A DNA stretch of 64,000 nucleotides from Caulobacter sp. (GCA_029866155.1 JARWZW010000056.1:1-64000); one strand, 5' to 3'; shown: positions 8,362 through 18,392, numbered from the stretch's first letter. Made by a program: numbers and translations. Notes: generated by a model not told the origin, from the sequence alone.

Positions 8362-10074
8362 CTAGTCCTTGGAGGCCTTTTCGCGCAGGGCGGCGCCGAG
8401 GATATCCCCCAGCGAAGCGCCCGAGTCGGAAGAGCCGTACTGTTCGATGGCCTCCTTCTCATCGGTCATTTCCAGGGCCTTGACCGACACGGACACCCGG
8501 CGGGCGGCCTTGTCGACAGAGGTGACCTGGGCGTCGACGCGGTCGCCGACGGCGAACCGTTCGACCCGCTGCTCCTGACGATCGCGCGACAGGTCCGACT
8601 TGCGGATAAAGGCGGTCATCGGGGCGTCTTCTTCACCGAACTTCACTTCGATGCCGCCGGTGGTGATTTCCGTCACGGTGCAGGTGACGGTCTGGCCCTT
8701 GCGGAAGGTGTCGCCGGCCAGGGGATCGCCGGCCAGTTGCTTGACGCCCAGGCTGATGCGTTCCTTCTCGACGTCAACGTCCAGGACGCGCGCCTTGACG
8801 ATGTCGCCCTTCTTGTACTTGGCCAGGGCTTCTTCGCCCGAGACAGCCCAGTCCAGGTCGGACAGGTGGACCATGCCGTCGATTTCTCCGTCCAGGCCGA
8901 TGAACAGGCCGAACTCGGTGGCGTTCTTGACTTCGCCCTCGACGGTCGAGCCGATCGGATGGTCGGCGAGGAACTTCTCCCAGGGGTTGGCCGCAGCCTG
9001 CTTGAGGCCCAGGCTGACCCGGCGCTTGGAGCTGTCCACGTCCAGAACGATGACGTCCACTTCCTGCGAGGTGGAGACGATCTTCCCGGGATGGACGTTC
9101 TTCTTGGTCCAGGACATTTCCGAGACGTGCACCAGGCCTTCAACGCCGGCTTCCAGCTCAACAAACGCGCCGTAGTCGGTGATGTTGGTGATGCGGCCGG
9201 TGAACTTGGCGCCGACCGGGTACTTGGCTTCCACGCCGTCCCAGGGATCGGACTGCAGTTGCTTCATGCCCAGGCTGATGCGCTGGGTGTCGGGGTTGAT
9301 CTTGACGATCTGGACCTTGACAGTGTCGCCCACGGCCAGGACCTGGCTGGGGTGGTTGACGCGCTTCCAGCTCATGTCGGTGACATGCAGCAGGCCGTCG
9401 ATGCCGCCCAGGTCCACGAACGCGCCGTAGTCGGTGATGTTCTTGACCACGCCTTCGCGGACTTCGCCTTCCTGCAGCTGACTGACCAGCTCGGTGCGCT
9501 GTTCGGCGCGGGCTTCTTCCAGGATGGCGCGGCGGGAGACCACGATATTGCCGCGCGGGCGGTCCATCTTGAGGATCGCGAAGGGCTGTTCCTTGCCCAT
9601 GAGCGGGCCGACGTCCCGCACCGGGCGGATATCGACCTGCGAGCCCGGCAGGAAGGCCGAGGCGCCGCCAAGGTCGACGGTGAAGCCGCCCTTGACCCGG
9701 CCGACGATGGCGCCGCTGACGGGTTCGTTGCGGGCGAAGACTTCTTCCAGGCGGGTCCAGGCTTCTTCGCGCTTGGCCTTTTCGCGGCTGATGACCGCCT
9801 CGCCCAGGGCGTTCTCGATACGCTCGAGGAAGACCTCGACGGAATCGCCGACCTTGACGGTGGGCTTGCCGGCGTCATCGACGCCGAATTCCTTGACGCT
9901 GATCCGGCCTTCGGTCTTGAGGCCGACGTCGATAATGGCGACGTCCTTCTCGATACCGACGACCAGACCCTTGACGACGGTGCCTTCGGCGAAATCCGTG
10001 GCGCCGCCCAGGCTGTCGTCGAGGAGAGCCGCGAAATCATCGCGGGTGGGATTGAGGCTCATATCATCAGCCAT
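8362..10074 (-). CDS. rpsA: 30S ribosomal protein S1
   Basis: RNA-binding ribosomal protein needed for initiation on most mRNAs. The 570-aa product carries six S1 domains; the middle ones repeat ITDYGAFVxLxGxxGLxH motifs. The frame extends to 10125, but I chose the ATG at 10074 (MADDMSLNP), which has an AAGAG-type ribosome-binding site; an ATG at 10062 is also possible. Its place downstream of cmk is conserved widely in Proteobacteria. Confidence 0.97.
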   Translation of the reverse strand: MADDMSLNPTRDDFAALLDDSLGGATDFAEGTVVKGLVVGIEKDVAIIDVGLKTEGRISVKEFGVDDAGKPTVKVGDSVEVFLERIENALGEAVISREKAKREEAWTRLEEVFARNEPVSGAIVGRVKGGFTVDLGGASAFLPGSQVDIRPVRDVGPLMGKEQPFAILKMDRPRGNIVVSRRAILEEARAEQRTELVSQLQEGEVREGVVKNITDYGAFVDLGGIDGLLHVTDMSWKRVNHPSQVLAVGDTVKVQIVKINPDTQRISLGMKQLQSDPWDGVEAKYPVGAKFTGRITNITDYGAFVELEAGVEGLVHVSEMSWTKKNVHPGKIVSTSQEVDVIVLDVDSSKRRVSLGLKQAAANPWEKFLADHPIGSTVEGEVKNATEFGLFIGLDGEIDGMVHLSDLDWAVSGEEALAKYKKGDIVKARVLDVDVEKERISLGVKQLAGDPLAGDTFRKGQTVTCTVTEITTGGIEVKFGEEDAPMTAFIRKSDLSRDRQEQRVERFAVGDRVDAQVTSVDKAARRVSVSVKALEMTDEKEAIEQYGSSDSGASLGDILGAALREKASKD

Positions 10075-10222
10075 GTGGCTCTTACGTTCTCTTGCTGTGG
10101 AACGGCGGACGATGCCTTGCCCCATGGAAGTCCAGGGGGAGAGTCCGGGCGTTCAGTTTGTGAAAGGAGAGTTCAGGTAGCGCCCGCGGCCAGTCGAGGG
10201 AGCGGAGCGTTGGATTGGCTCG

Positions 10223-10876
10223 TCAGGACTGATCCTGGCGGGCGCGCGCCGTCTCGACTATGCGGCGGGCCGCATCGAAGGCGCGGTCTATATCCATTTC
10301 CGTGGTGTCGAGCAAGACCGAGTCGGCCGCCGCCACCATGGGGGAGTCGGCGCGACCGCTGTCGCGCCGGTCGCGGAGCAGGATGTCGGCCAGGACCTCA
10401 TCATGGCTGACGGTCTCGCCCTGGGCCGAGAGCTGGAGCCAGCGGCGATCGGCCCGGACCTGGGGCGTGGCGGTGACGAACATCTTGGCCTGGGCCCAGG
10501 GGGCGATCACCGTGCCGATATCCCGGCCGTCAATGACCGCTCCGGGCGACTGCCGGGCGAACTGCTGCTGGAAGTCCCGGAGAGCGGTGCGGACCGGAGT
10601 ATGGGCGGCGACCCGGCTCGCGGCCTCGCCGGCCCGGCGGGTGCGGACCTCAGGGTCTTCCAGGCTGGCGGGATCGAGTTTCCTGGCCAGGGCCGCCGCG
10701 GCTTCGGCGTCGTCCAGGTCGCCGCCCGACTGCAGCAGCTGCACCCCGACGGCCCGGTAAAGCAGGCCGGAATCCAGCACCGGATAGCCATAAAGGGCGC
10801 CCAGCCGGGTGGCGATGGTGCCCTTGCCCGAGGCGGCGGGGCCGTCCACGGCGATGACAAAGGAGTCTCCGGTCAT
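10223..10876 (-). CDS. cmk: Cytidylate kinase
   Basis: Phosphorylates CMP and dCMP with ATP in pyrimidine nucleotide supply. The 217-aa protein has the P-loop GPAASGKGT near residue 12, the substrate-binding DGRDIGTVI and the lid RDRRDSGR. Its ATG overlaps the aroA stop by 4 bases (ATGA). rpsA follows, giving the familiar aroA-cmk-rpsA order. Confidence 0.96.
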   Translation of the reverse strand: MTGDSFVIAVDGPAASGKGTIATRLGALYGYPVLDSGLLYRAVGVQLLQSGGDLDDAEAAAALARKLDPASLEDPEVRTRRAGEAASRVAAHTPVRTALRDFQQQFARQSPGAVIDGRDIGTVIAPWAQAKMFVTATPQVRADRRWLQLSAQGETVSHDEVLADILLRDRRDSGRADSPMVAAADSVLLDTTEMDIDRAFDAARRIVETARARQDQS

Positions 10877-12195
10877 GCGATCTCGGCTCCCAGCCCCTGC
10901 ATCATCCCGACAAAGCCCGGAAAGCTGGTGGCGATCATGCCCGGCTCATCCACCTCGACCGCCAGGCTGGATGCCAGGCCCAGCACCAGATGGCTCATGG
11001 CGATGCGATGGTCGCCATGGGTGGTCACCCGAACGCCGCCCTGGACCGGATGATTGCCGCCGGCAGAGCCTACCACCGTGAAGCCCTCGGCCTCCTCCTC
11101 GACCCCGACGCCGCAGGCGGACAGGCCTGCGGCCATCAGGGCGATCCGGTCGCTTTCCTTGACCCGCATCTCGCCGATGCCGCGCATGACCGTCGGGCCC
11201 CGGGCGAAGGCGGCGGCCACCGCCAGGATCGGATATTCGTCGATCATCGCCGGGGCCCGCCGGGGCGGCACCTCGACTCCGGTCAGGTTCGAATGCCGGG
11301 CGGTGATGTCTCCGACCTCCTCGCCGCCCGCCAGCCGGCGACCGGAAATCACCAGGTCGGCGCCCATCTCCACCAGGGTGTCAAACAGGCCGGTGCGCAG
11401 GCTGTTCAGCATGACGCCCTCGACCGTCACCTCGGAGCCGGGCGTGATCAGGGCCGCGACCAGGGGAAAGGCGGCTGAGGAGGGATCGCCGGGCACCGAC
11501 ACCTGAGCCGCCTGCAGGGCCTGGCCGCCGGCCAGGCGGATAACCCGGCCCTCTGCGCTGTCTGAAACCTCGACCTGGGCCCCGAAGGCCCGCAGCATGC
11601 GTTCAGTATGGTCCCGGGTCGCCTCGGGTTCGACCACCACGGTCTCGCCATGGGCGTTCAGCCCGGCCATCAGAACCGCGGACTTCACCTGGGCCGAGGC
11701 CATGGGCAGGACATAGCGGATGGCCTTGAGGCCGCCGCCGCCCAGGGTGAGGGGCAGCCGCCCGCCGGCCCGGCCGATCCAGCGGGCGCCCAGCAGGGCC
11801 AGGGGATCCAGCACCCGGCCCATGGGCCGGGCGCGCAGGGATCCATCCCCGGTGAAGGTGGCGCAGAGGTCGAAACCGGCGGCGGCGCCCATGATTAGCC
11901 GGACGCCGGTTCCGGCATTGCCGCAGTCGATGATGTCTGCAGGCTCAACAAAGCTTCCGCTTCCGGTGACGGTCCATTCGCCGTCGCCAAGCCGGACGAC
12001 CTCGGCGCCGAAGGCCGCCATGGCCCGGGCGGTGGCCAGGACATCCTCGCCTTCCAGCAGGCCGTCGATCCGGGTGGTCCCGGTGGCCAGAGCCCCCAGA
12101 ATCAGGGCGCGGTGGGACATCGACTTGTCGCCGGGAACGCGGATGACGCCGCGAAGGGGCGCGCCGGAGCGGGCCGAAAGGACGGCTGAGATCAT
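10873..12195 (-). CDS. aroA: 3-phosphoshikimate 1-carboxyvinyltransferase (EPSP synthase)
   Basis: Joins shikimate-3-phosphate and PEP in the shikimate pathway. The ATG at 12195 gives 440 aa ([11 protein letters not shown]); the longer frame upstream lacks family similarity. Motifs include GDKSMSHRA (Lys24), [24 protein letters not shown] and [12 protein letters not shown], SAQxK and RxHxE are class II signatures as in Agrobacterium CP4, but the CP4 NPTR motif reads NSLR here, and the residue equivalent to CP4 Ala100 is Gly95 (NAGTG). First gene of the minus array; diverges from the FYDLN gene. Confidence 0.95.
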   Translation of the reverse strand: MISAVLSARSGAPLRGVIRVPGDKSMSHRALILGALATGTTRIDGLLEGEDVLATARAMAAFGAEVVRLGDGEWTVTGSGSFVEPADIIDCGNAGTGVRLIMGAAAGFDLCATFTGDGSLRARPMGRVLDPLALLGARWIGRAGGRLPLTLGGGGLKAIRYVLPMASAQVKSAVLMAGLNAHGETVVVEPEATRDHTERMLRAFGAQVEVSDSAEGRVIRLAGGQALQAAQVSVPGDPSSAAFPLVAALITPGSEVTVEGVMLNSLRTGLFDTLVEMGADLVISGRRLAGGEEVGDITARHSNLTGVEVPPRRAPAMIDEYPILAVAAAFARGPTVMRGIGEMRVKESDRIALMAAGLSACGVGVEEEAEGFTVVGSAGGNHPVQGGVRVTTHGDHRIAMSHLVLGLASSLAVEVDEPGMIATSFPGFVGMMQGLGAEIA

Positions 12196-12322
12196 GCCGG
12201 AACGGGGCTGCTCGCAGGTGTGATGGGGAGGCCGGAAGGGAAAGCCTTTTGACAGCGCCTCCGGCGCGTGGCAAGGGAGCCGCCGCTTTTCAACAGCCCC
12301 CCAATGTAAAGAGGCCGCCGCC

Positions 12323-12814
12323 TTGGCCAGTCCCGAACTCGGCGTCAAGCAGCTCTGTCCCACCTGCTCGGCGAAATTTTACGACCTGAACCGCCGTCCG
12401 GCCACGTGCCCGAAATGCGGTGAGTCCTTCGATCCGGAAGAAGCGGTGCGAAACCGCCGCGTCCGGGCGCGTGCCGCCCCGGCCGACTACGAGACCGACG
12501 ACGAGAAGGACGAGGGAGCGGCGGCCAAGAAGCCCGCCGTTGATCCCGAGGCCGATGGTTTCGAGGAAGAGCCGGACGAGACCCCGGAAATTGACGACGA
12601 GTCCGCCGTCGAGCCCCTGGCGACCGACGACGACGTCGACGGCGACGGCGCTCCCTCGACCCCGGCCGATGAACTGGGCGTTGATTTCGCCGAGGACGAG
12701 GAAGACCTGGCTGAAGAAGCCGACGACGTGCCGTTCCTTGAGGACGAGGACGATGAGGACTTCCCGGAAGACGAAATTGACGGCCTGCCGGGCGAAGGCG
12801 ACGACGACCGGTAA
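12323..12814 (+). CDS. FYDLN-acid (TIGR02300 family) protein
   Basis: Alphaproteobacterial protein of unknown function with a zinc ribbon at the N-terminus (CPTC at 12-15 and CPKC at 29-32 around FYDLNRRP) and a long, highly acidic, probably disordered tail rich in Asp and Glu. It is 163 aa. The start is TTG, supported by an AAAGAGG ribosome-binding site 8 bases upstream and by family similarity from the first residues. It is divergent from aroA. Confidence 0.9.
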   Translation: MASPELGVKQLCPTCSAKFYDLNRRPATCPKCGESFDPEEAVRNRRVRARAAPADYETDDEKDEGAAAKKPAVDPEADGFEEEPDETPEIDDESAVEPLATDDDVDGDGAPSTPADELGVDFAEDEEDLAEEADDVPFLEDEDDEDFPEDEIDGLPGEGDDDR

Positions 12815-12946
12815 GAGATTTGGCTCCGTGAAACGGGCCAACCTCAAAAAAGGTGGCGGTGAAGGGTTGATTGGCGAAAGCTGTCAGCCTAGAACCCCGC
12901 CCTCGCCGCCACGGGCCACGGCCCGGACGCAGCGACCCGAAGTTTC

Positions 12947-13022
12947 GGGGCTATAGCTCAGCTGGTAGAGCGCTTGAATGGCATTCAAGAGGTCAGCGGT
13001 TCGACTCCGCTTAGCTCCACCA
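12947..13022 (+). tRNA. tRNA-Ala(GGC)
   Basis: A 76-base cloverleaf with acceptor GGGGCTA paired to TAGCTCC (one G-T pair), D-arm GCTCAGCTGGTAGAGC, anticodon loop with GGC between T and A, T-arm GGTTCGACTCC, and an encoded CCA end. The GGC anticodon reads GCC and GCT, major alanine codons in this GC-rich genome. A terminator follows within 8 bases. The 130 bases before it, after the FYDLN gene, hold nothing else that I recognise. Confidence 0.97.
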
Positions 13023-13029
13023 ACCTCCA

Positions 13030-13062
13030 GGGGGCCGGTTTCTCACGAAGCCGGCCCCTTTG
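13030..13062 (+). terminator. Terminator of the tRNA-Ala gene
   Basis: GGGGCCGGTTTC pairs with GAAGCCGGCCCC (one mismatch) around a short loop and is followed by TTTGT. Confidence 0.85.
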
Positions 13063-13228
13063 TCGTTCCAGCCGCTCACAAGCGAAGAGGGGGTTGCGAG
13101 GCCGTTGCGGCGCCTTGCGGACTGCGCTCTCAATCGCCACCTTGATCCTGTGCCGCAGTGACCGGAGCCGATATCGGGCCGGGCCCTGCGGGAGTCGCTT
13201 GGTTTCAAAAGGACTCTGAGACAGGATC

Positions 13229-13654
13229 ATGACCGGACGAACCCTGCTGTTCGACAGCCCGTTTCTCCTGGGTTTCGACCATACCCGCAGCCTGATCGAA
13301 CGCGCCCAGCGCGCGGCGACCGAAGGCTATCCACCCTACAATGTCGAGGCGCGGGAGGATGGCGGCCTTAGGATCACGCTGGCCGTGGCCGGTTTCTCGC
13401 CGGACCAGCTGGAAATCCAGGTGGAGGGCGAGATGCTGACGGTGGCCGGCCGGCGCGGCGACGGCGCGGAGGGCCAGGACCGGGCCTATCTGCACCGCGG
13501 CATCGCTGCCCGGGGCTTTATCCGCACCTTCATTCTGGCGGATGGCATGATCGTCGAAGCGGCGACCCTCGAACATGGCCTGTTGCATGTCGATCTGGCG
13601 CGTCCGCCCTCCCAGCGGGCGGTCCAGCGCATCCCCATCAAGACCGGCGGCTGA
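13229..13654 (+). CDS. Hsp20 / IbpA-type small heat-shock protein
   Basis: ATP-independent holdase chaperone. The 141-aa protein opens with an IbpA-like segment (SPFLLGFD), then an alpha-crystallin domain from about residue 38 (YNVEAREDGGLRITLAVAGF through the FIRTFILADGM strands) and a C-terminal IxI-type motif (RIPIK). It is followed after 45 bases by a DUF1150 gene, a pairing seen in other alphaproteobacteria. I found no clear sigma-32 promoter or ROSE thermometer in the upstream 166 bases. Confidence 0.93.
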   Translation: MTGRTLLFDSPFLLGFDHTRSLIERAQRAATEGYPPYNVEAREDGGLRITLAVAGFSPDQLEIQVEGEMLTVAGRRGDGAEGQDRAYLHRGIAARGFIRTFILADGMIVEAATLEHGLLHVDLARPPSQRAVQRIPIKTGG

Positions 13655-13699
13655 ACCCTTCGCGCCGGATAGATGTTCCCCTTCAAGGAGGTGGTCGAA

Positions 13700-13957
13700 A
13701 TGACACCGCAAGCATTGACCCAGGAAGACTTCGCCGCGCTTGGCGGCCCCAGCCTCGTCTATGTCCGCCCGGTCACCGGGGCGGAGATCATCGCCACGGC
13801 GCCTGCCGGCGCCCTGGACAATGTCAGGCTGGCCCCGGAACAGACCCTCTATGCCGTCCACCGGGCCGATGGCTCGCGGCTGGCCGTGATGGGGGACCGG
13901 GACTCGGCGATCGCCGCCGCCCTGGCCCATGAACTGGCGCCTGTTTCGGTCCATTGA
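13700..13957 (+). CDS. DUF1150 family protein
   Basis: Short protein of unknown function (85 aa), typical of the DUF1150 family next to small heat-shock genes. The start is decided by a near-perfect AAGGAGG site at 13685-13691, 8 bases before the ATG at 13700; an earlier in-frame ATG at 13673 would overlap that site. The sequence (LVYVRPV, YAVHRADGSRLAVM) matches the family core. It has no signal peptide or membrane segment and is probably transcribed with the Hsp20 gene. Confidence 0.87.
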   Translation: MTPQALTQEDFAALGGPSLVYVRPVTGAEIIATAPAGALDNVRLAPEQTLYAVHRADGSRLAVMGDRDSAIAAALAHELAPVSVH

Positions 13958-14176
13958 CCCTGACAAGGTTGCCAAGGCGGTAGCGAGCCCGTAAGAGGCG
14001 CCCTCCTTTCGCCGGACAGGCCCGAACCCTTCGACTGTCCGTATTCAGAGGCGCCCAGCCCCTTGGCCACTGCCTGCGTCAGGCGGCCGCCAGGGCTCTG
14101 AGGCTCGATATGAGGTCGACCCATCTCCGAACCGAAACGCGTTCCGGCTCTGCCGAGGAGCCCTTACCGCGCGGCC

Positions 14177-15067
14177 GTGCCGGTTATCGCCGGCCTGGTC
14201 GGCGGCGCCTTCGCCATGAGCGCCGCCTACGCCATGAGCACGGCCACCCGGCCTGACCATCCGGCCCTGCGCGGCTCGCAGGCCGTTCCGGGCGATCCAG
14301 TGGTCGTGGCCGAGGCCGGGGCCCTGGCGACCGAGGCTCCGCCCGCGGTGCATTTCGTCACCCCGCTGGCCGGATTCGCGATCAACTCGCCCTTCGGGAT
14401 GCGGCGTATGCCCTGGGAAGAGGGCGGCCGGCTGCATGAGGGCGTCGACATGGCGGCCCCGACCGGTCTGGCGGTCGCCTCGACCCTTCCCGGCGTGGTG
14501 GCCCGTATCGGCGCCAGCAGCTCCTACGGCCGGTTCGTCGAGGTTTCCCATGGCGACGGGCTGGTGTCCTTCTATGCCCATCTCAGCCGCCCGGCCCGGG
14601 GCCTGAAGCCGGGCTCGCCGGTGACGGGCGGCCAGACGGTCGGCTATGTCGGGGGCAGCGGCCGGTCCACCGGATCGCACCTGCATTTCGAGATCCGGCG
14701 CCATGATCGCCCGCTCAATCCGGCCTTCCTGATCGGCCGCAGCTTCGCCTCCCTGGACAGCCTGCCCTTCAAGGAGGCGGCCCGGGTGTCCAGCCAGGTG
14801 CGGGTGGCGGTGGTGTCCGCCTGGCCTGCGGGGACAAGACGGGCCGCTGCAGGATCTGACGGCCGGGTGAGATCGGTGATTAGTCCGGCGGTCGGCCAGC
14901 GACTGGCGGCCAGCGAGACGGCGGCCGCCGCGCCCCTGGGCCTCAGGGCACAGGCGCTGCGTATCGAAGGCCTGCGCGCCCTGGCACAGCCTGCGACCCC
15001 GGAAGTTGCGACCCCGGACGCCTTGCCGCGCCTGAAGATCGCGCCCCTGACCCCGCCGGACGCCTGA
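14177..15067 (+). CDS. M23 family (LytM-type) metallopeptidase
   Basis: Periplasmic peptidoglycan endopeptidase or amidase activator. From the GTG at 14177 it is 296 aa with an N-terminal hydrophobic anchor (about 2-20). The LytM domain is complete: His87 and Asp91 in HEGVD, His135 in FYAHLS, and HLH at 168-170, so enzymatic activity is expected. A ~100-residue Ala-rich tail follows. The start is uncertain: GAGGAG lies 16 bases before the GTG, and the frame stays open to 14114 without an ATG. The 219 bases upstream show no other gene. Confidence 0.88.
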   Translation: MPVIAGLVGGAFAMSAAYAMSTATRPDHPALRGSQAVPGDPVVVAEAGALATEAPPAVHFVTPLAGFAINSPFGMRRMPWEEGGRLHEGVDMAAPTGLAVASTLPGVVARIGASSSYGRFVEVSHGDGLVSFYAHLSRPARGLKPGSPVTGGQTVGYVGGSGRSTGSHLHFEIRRHDRPLNPAFLIGRSFASLDSLPFKEAARVSSQVRVAVVSAWPAGTRRAAAGSDGRVRSVISPAVGQRLAASETAAAAPLGLRAQALRIEGLRALAQPATPEVATPDALPRLKIAPLTPPDA

Positions 15068-15177
15068 CGCCCGGCCGGGACGCACCACCTTCTCGCCCGG
15101 GGGCCTTGCTCTGTCGGGAACACCGCCGTTCCCCATCCGGCTATCGACCGGCACGATAGTTGAGCTAGATTCGGCCT

Positions 15178-16152
15178 ATGCCCAAATCGACTGCCCGCCG
15201 CGCCGGAAAGGCCCTTGCCGCCATCGCCCTTGGCCTGTCGTTTTCAATCGCCCTGGGAGGCCTGATGTCCGCTGTTGCCGCCGCCAAGTCGCCTGGTCGT
15301 ATGGTCGATATCGGGGGGCGCAGTCTGCATCTGGTCTGTTCCGGCCAGGCCGGGGCCCCGGGACCCCTTGTGGTGCTGGAGGCGGGGGCCTTTGGCCTGT
15401 CGGCTGATTTCGGGGCCATCCAGGAGGGTCTGGCGGCCCGCGGCGTCCGGAGCTGCGCCTATGACCGGGCCGGGCTGGGGCGTTCCGATCCCGGACCCCG
15501 GCCGCGGCACAGCGAGGCCATTGTGTCAGACCTGGAAAAGCTGCTGGCCGCCTCTGGCGAGGAGGGGCCGCTGGTCATGGTCGGCCATTCCATGGCCGGG
15601 CTGCATCTGCGATTGTTCACCGCCCGAAACCGGGACCGGGTCCAGGGTCTGGTCCTGCTGGACGCCGCCGCGCCGGAGGCCTCAGACATCCCCATGGCCG
15701 CCAGCTGGATCGGACGGTTCGCCGACGCTTCGCGCCTGGCCGGCGGGGCCGCCAGCCTTGGCCTGTTCAAGCCCCTGACCCTGATCATGGGCGATGGCAT
15801 AGGCCTGCCGCCGGTCGCCAGGGCCGACAAGAAACGGGCCTTCGCCTCAGGGCGTCACAACCGCTGGGCCGCCGAGGAGGTGTCCCTCTGGATGGCCAGT
15901 TCGCAGCAGGGCAAGGCGGTCGCTCCCTATGACCCGCCCCTTCCCGTGGGGGTGGTGACGGCGGGACCGCCGCGAAAAGGCCCCCTGTCGGAGTGGAAGC
16001 GTTTTCAGGCCGCCCCGGCTCGAAACAGCGTCAGCGGGTTTCATATCAATATCGACCAGGCCAGCCATGCGGATATGCTGGGGTTGAAGCATCGGGACGT
16101 GGTGGTCGATGCCATTCTCCGGGTCAGAAGCTCCATATCGCCGCAAGGCTGA
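15178..16152 (+). CDS. Alpha/beta hydrolase, probably exported
   Basis: A 324-aa alpha/beta-fold hydrolase. Residues 1-36 look like a signal peptide or membrane anchor (ALAAIALGLSFSIALGG). Ser138 in GHSMAG is the nucleophile and His in QASHADM near the C-terminus is the likely catalytic base; the acid is probably Asp in LLDAA. The substrate is unknown. It ends 20 bases before the ABC transporter pair, so a shared transcript is possible but function need not be linked. Confidence 0.85.
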   Translation: MPKSTARRAGKALAAIALGLSFSIALGGLMSAVAAAKSPGRMVDIGGRSLHLVCSGQAGAPGPLVVLEAGAFGLSADFGAIQEGLAARGVRSCAYDRAGLGRSDPGPRPRHSEAIVSDLEKLLAASGEEGPLVMVGHSMAGLHLRLFTARNRDRVQGLVLLDAAAPEASDIPMAASWIGRFADASRLAGGAASLGLFKPLTLIMGDGIGLPPVARADKKRAFASGRHNRWAAEEVSLWMASSQQGKAVAPYDPPLPVGVVTAGPPRKGPLSEWKRFQAAPARNSVSGFHINIDQASHADMLGLKHRDVVVDAILRVRSSISPQG

Positions 16153-16172
16153 CGCCACCAGATGGAGCCCTG

Positions 16173-17111
16173 ATGGACGCCGCCCTTTCTCTCGATCACG
16201 TCACCAAGCGCTATGGCGACTTCACAGCCGTTGATGACCTGTCCTTCGCCGCGCGCCAGGGCCGGATCCTGGGATTTCTCGGGCCCAACGGCGCCGGCAA
16301 GACCTCGACCCTGCGGATGGTCCTTGGACTCAGCAGCCCGACCTCGGGAACCCTGAGCGTCCTGGGGGCCCCTGATGGCCGGCCAGTGCGCGACCGGATC
16401 GGGTTTCTGCCCGAGGAACGGGGACTCTACCGCCGCATGACGCCGGTGGAAGCCATCGTCTTCCTCGCCGGACTCAAGGGCCTTCCCGCTCCGGAGGCCC
16501 GCCGCCGGGCGCGGCAGATGCTGGAGGAACAGGGACTGGGGGCCGCCCAGAACCGCCAGATCCGCAACCTCTCCAAGGGCATGGCCCAGAAGGTCCAGCT
16601 GATCGCCGCCATCGCACACCGGCCGGAACTGGTGATCCTGGATGAGCCGTTCAGCGGCCTTGATCCGGTGAACCAGCAGACCCTGGAGTCCATGATCCGG
16701 AATCTGGCCAGGGATGGAGCGACCGTGGTCTTTTCGACCCATGTGATGCAGCACGCAGAGCGACTCTGCGATCACGTGGTGCTGCTGGCCGGCGGCCGGA
16801 AAGCCTTTGACGGCAGCGTGACCGAGGCCAAGGACCGGGCGCCCCGGGCCCTGGTTCTGGAAGGCAGGCTGGAGGCCGCCGCCGCCGCCGCCCTGCCTGG
16901 CGTCACGGCTGTCGCCACCTCGCCCCTGGATGGCGGAGGCCAGCGCCAGACCTGCGCCCTCGACCCGCAGGCGTCCGGCCAGGAGGCCCTGAAGTCCGCC
17001 TTTGCCCAGGGGCTGGACATCCAGCGGTTCGAACTGCGCGAGCCCAGCCTGCATGACGCCTTCATTGTCCTGACCGGGACCACCCCCGACCAGATGGAGG
17101 TCGCCGCGTGA
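16173..17111 (+). CDS. ABC transporter ATP-binding protein, NatA-like
   Basis: Cytoplasmic ATPase of an ABC-2 type exporter. The chosen ATG at 16173 gives 312 aa beginning MDAALSLDHVTKRYGD; the frame upstream overlaps the hydrolase gene and is not protein-like. Walker A GPNGAGKTS, signature LSKGMAQKVQ, Walker B VILDEPFSG and the switch His (STHVM) are all present. The C-terminal ~80 residues match the extra domain of NatA proteins. It overlaps the permease gene by four bases (GTGA). Confidence 0.93.
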   Translation: MDAALSLDHVTKRYGDFTAVDDLSFAARQGRILGFLGPNGAGKTSTLRMVLGLSSPTSGTLSVLGAPDGRPVRDRIGFLPEERGLYRRMTPVEAIVFLAGLKGLPAPEARRRARQMLEEQGLGAAQNRQIRNLSKGMAQKVQLIAAIAHRPELVILDEPFSGLDPVNQQTLESMIRNLARDGATVVFSTHVMQHAERLCDHVVLLAGGRKAFDGSVTEAKDRAPRALVLEGRLEAAAAAALPGVTAVATSPLDGGGQRQTCALDPQASGQEALKSAFAQGLDIQRFELREPSLHDAFIVLTGTTPDQMEVAA

Positions 17112-18385
17112 GACGACTGATCAAGATCGCCGCTCGCGAATACATCGCCTATGTCCGGACGGTCGGTTTCTGGCTGTCCATGCTGGCCCTGCCGCTGGGC
17201 ATGGGTCTGGTCCTGGGCGCCTCCGGCTATATGGAGGCCAGCGCTCCGGCGCCGGCCATCGTCCTGATCGACCAGACACCGGGGCAGACCTTCGGCCCGC
17301 TGGTGGCCAAAAAATTCTCCGACGGTCCCGGCGGCCGCCCCCGGGCGGATATCATTGACCCGCCCGTCGTCCTGCCAGCCGATCCCCGGGCGATCGGGGC
17401 TGCTCTGAAGCCCTGGCTGGCCGGCAATCTCAAGCTGGAAGGCAAACGCAAGCTGGCGGCGGCCTTCGTCATCCATGGCCAGGGCGAGGCCATCGCAATC
17501 GATGTCTGGACCGACAACCCCCTGCTGACCGCCACGGACACGGTCCGGACCGTGGTGGCCGGCCAGATGGAGCGCTCGCGGCTGGAGGCGGCCGGGGTCA
17601 GTCCGGCCCTGCTGCTGCAGGCCGCGGCCCTCAAGCCGACGGTCACCGACTTCTCGCCCAAGACCAGCGAAAAGGCCTCTCTGCTCAACCGCCTGCCGGG
17701 GGTCATAGGCTTCGGCGCCGCCATGCTGCTGTGGAGCGTCATCTTTACCGGCGCCGGCATCCTGCTGAACGGGGTGATCGAGGAAAAATCCTCCAAGGTG
17801 CTCGAGGTCCTGCTGTCCTCGGCCACGGTGCCGGAAATCCTGTTCGGCAAGATCCTCGGCGTGGCCGGGGTCACCTTTACCGTCCTGGGGGTCTGGGGAA
17901 CGGTGGGGACGATCCTGATGAACGTCTTCGCCCCGGATGTGGCGCGCGATGTCGGCAAGGTGCTGATGGGCGGCGGGCTGATCTTCTATTTCGCCTTCTA
18001 TCTGGCGGCCGGTTATCTGATGTACGCCTCGATCTTTACGGCCATCGGCGCCTTTTGCGAGACCACGCGGGAGGCCCAGACCCTGTTGGGGCCGATCATG
18101 ATCCTGCTGACCATTCCCGTGATCTTCCTGAGCCAGGCCCTGCGCCGTCCCGACACCCCGGCGCTGGAGATCATGTCCTGGATCCCGCCCTTCACGCCTT
18201 TCATGATGACCGCCCGCGCCGCCAGCGGTCCGCCCATCTGGCAGGTGCTGGGTACGGGCGTGCTTATGCTGGCCACGGTGGCCCTCGTGGTCTGGATCGC
18301 CGGCCGGGCCTTCCGGGCCGGGGCCCTGTCAACCGGCAAGGTCGACTTCAAGGGCCTGATCGCCAAGCTGCGCGGCGGGGAATAA
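17108..18385 (+). CDS. ABC-2 type permease, NatB-like
   Basis: Membrane half of the exporter encoded with the upstream ATPase. The 425-aa protein starts at GTG, has one N-terminal helix (about 18-38), a large extracytoplasmic domain (about 40-195) and five or six helices in the C-terminal half. NGVIEEKSSKVLEVLLSS is the conserved coupling segment of NatB/ABC-2 permeases. Family members export Na+ or other solutes; the substrate here cannot be told from sequence. Confidence 0.92.
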   Translation: MRRLIKIAAREYIAYVRTVGFWLSMLALPLGMGLVLGASGYMEASAPAPAIVLIDQTPGQTFGPLVAKKFSDGPGGRPRADIIDPPVVLPADPRAIGAALKPWLAGNLKLEGKRKLAAAFVIHGQGEAIAIDVWTDNPLLTATDTVRTVVAGQMERSRLEAAGVSPALLLQAAALKPTVTDFSPKTSEKASLLNRLPGVIGFGAAMLLWSVIFTGAGILLNGVIEEKSSKVLEVLLSSATVPEILFGKILGVAGVTFTVLGVWGTVGTILMNVFAPDVARDVGKVLMGGGLIFYFAFYLAAGYLMYASIFTAIGAFCETTREAQTLLGPIMILLTIPVIFLSQALRRPDTPALEIMSWIPPFTPFMMTARAASGPPIWQVLGTGVLMLATVALVVWIAGRAFRAGALSTGKVDFKGLIAKLRGGE

Positions 18386-18392
18386 GGTGGGG

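Noticed and set aside
8224..10410. Very long plus-strand open frame (over 700 codons) across rpsA
   Set aside because: It is the antisense shadow of rpsA in GC-rich DNA; no family motifs, while the minus strand gives a complete S1 protein.
13063..13228. Possible heat-shock promoter or RNA thermometer before the Hsp20 gene
   Set aside because: I looked for a sigma-32 pattern and a ROSE-like hairpin covering the ribosome-binding site and saw neither clearly.
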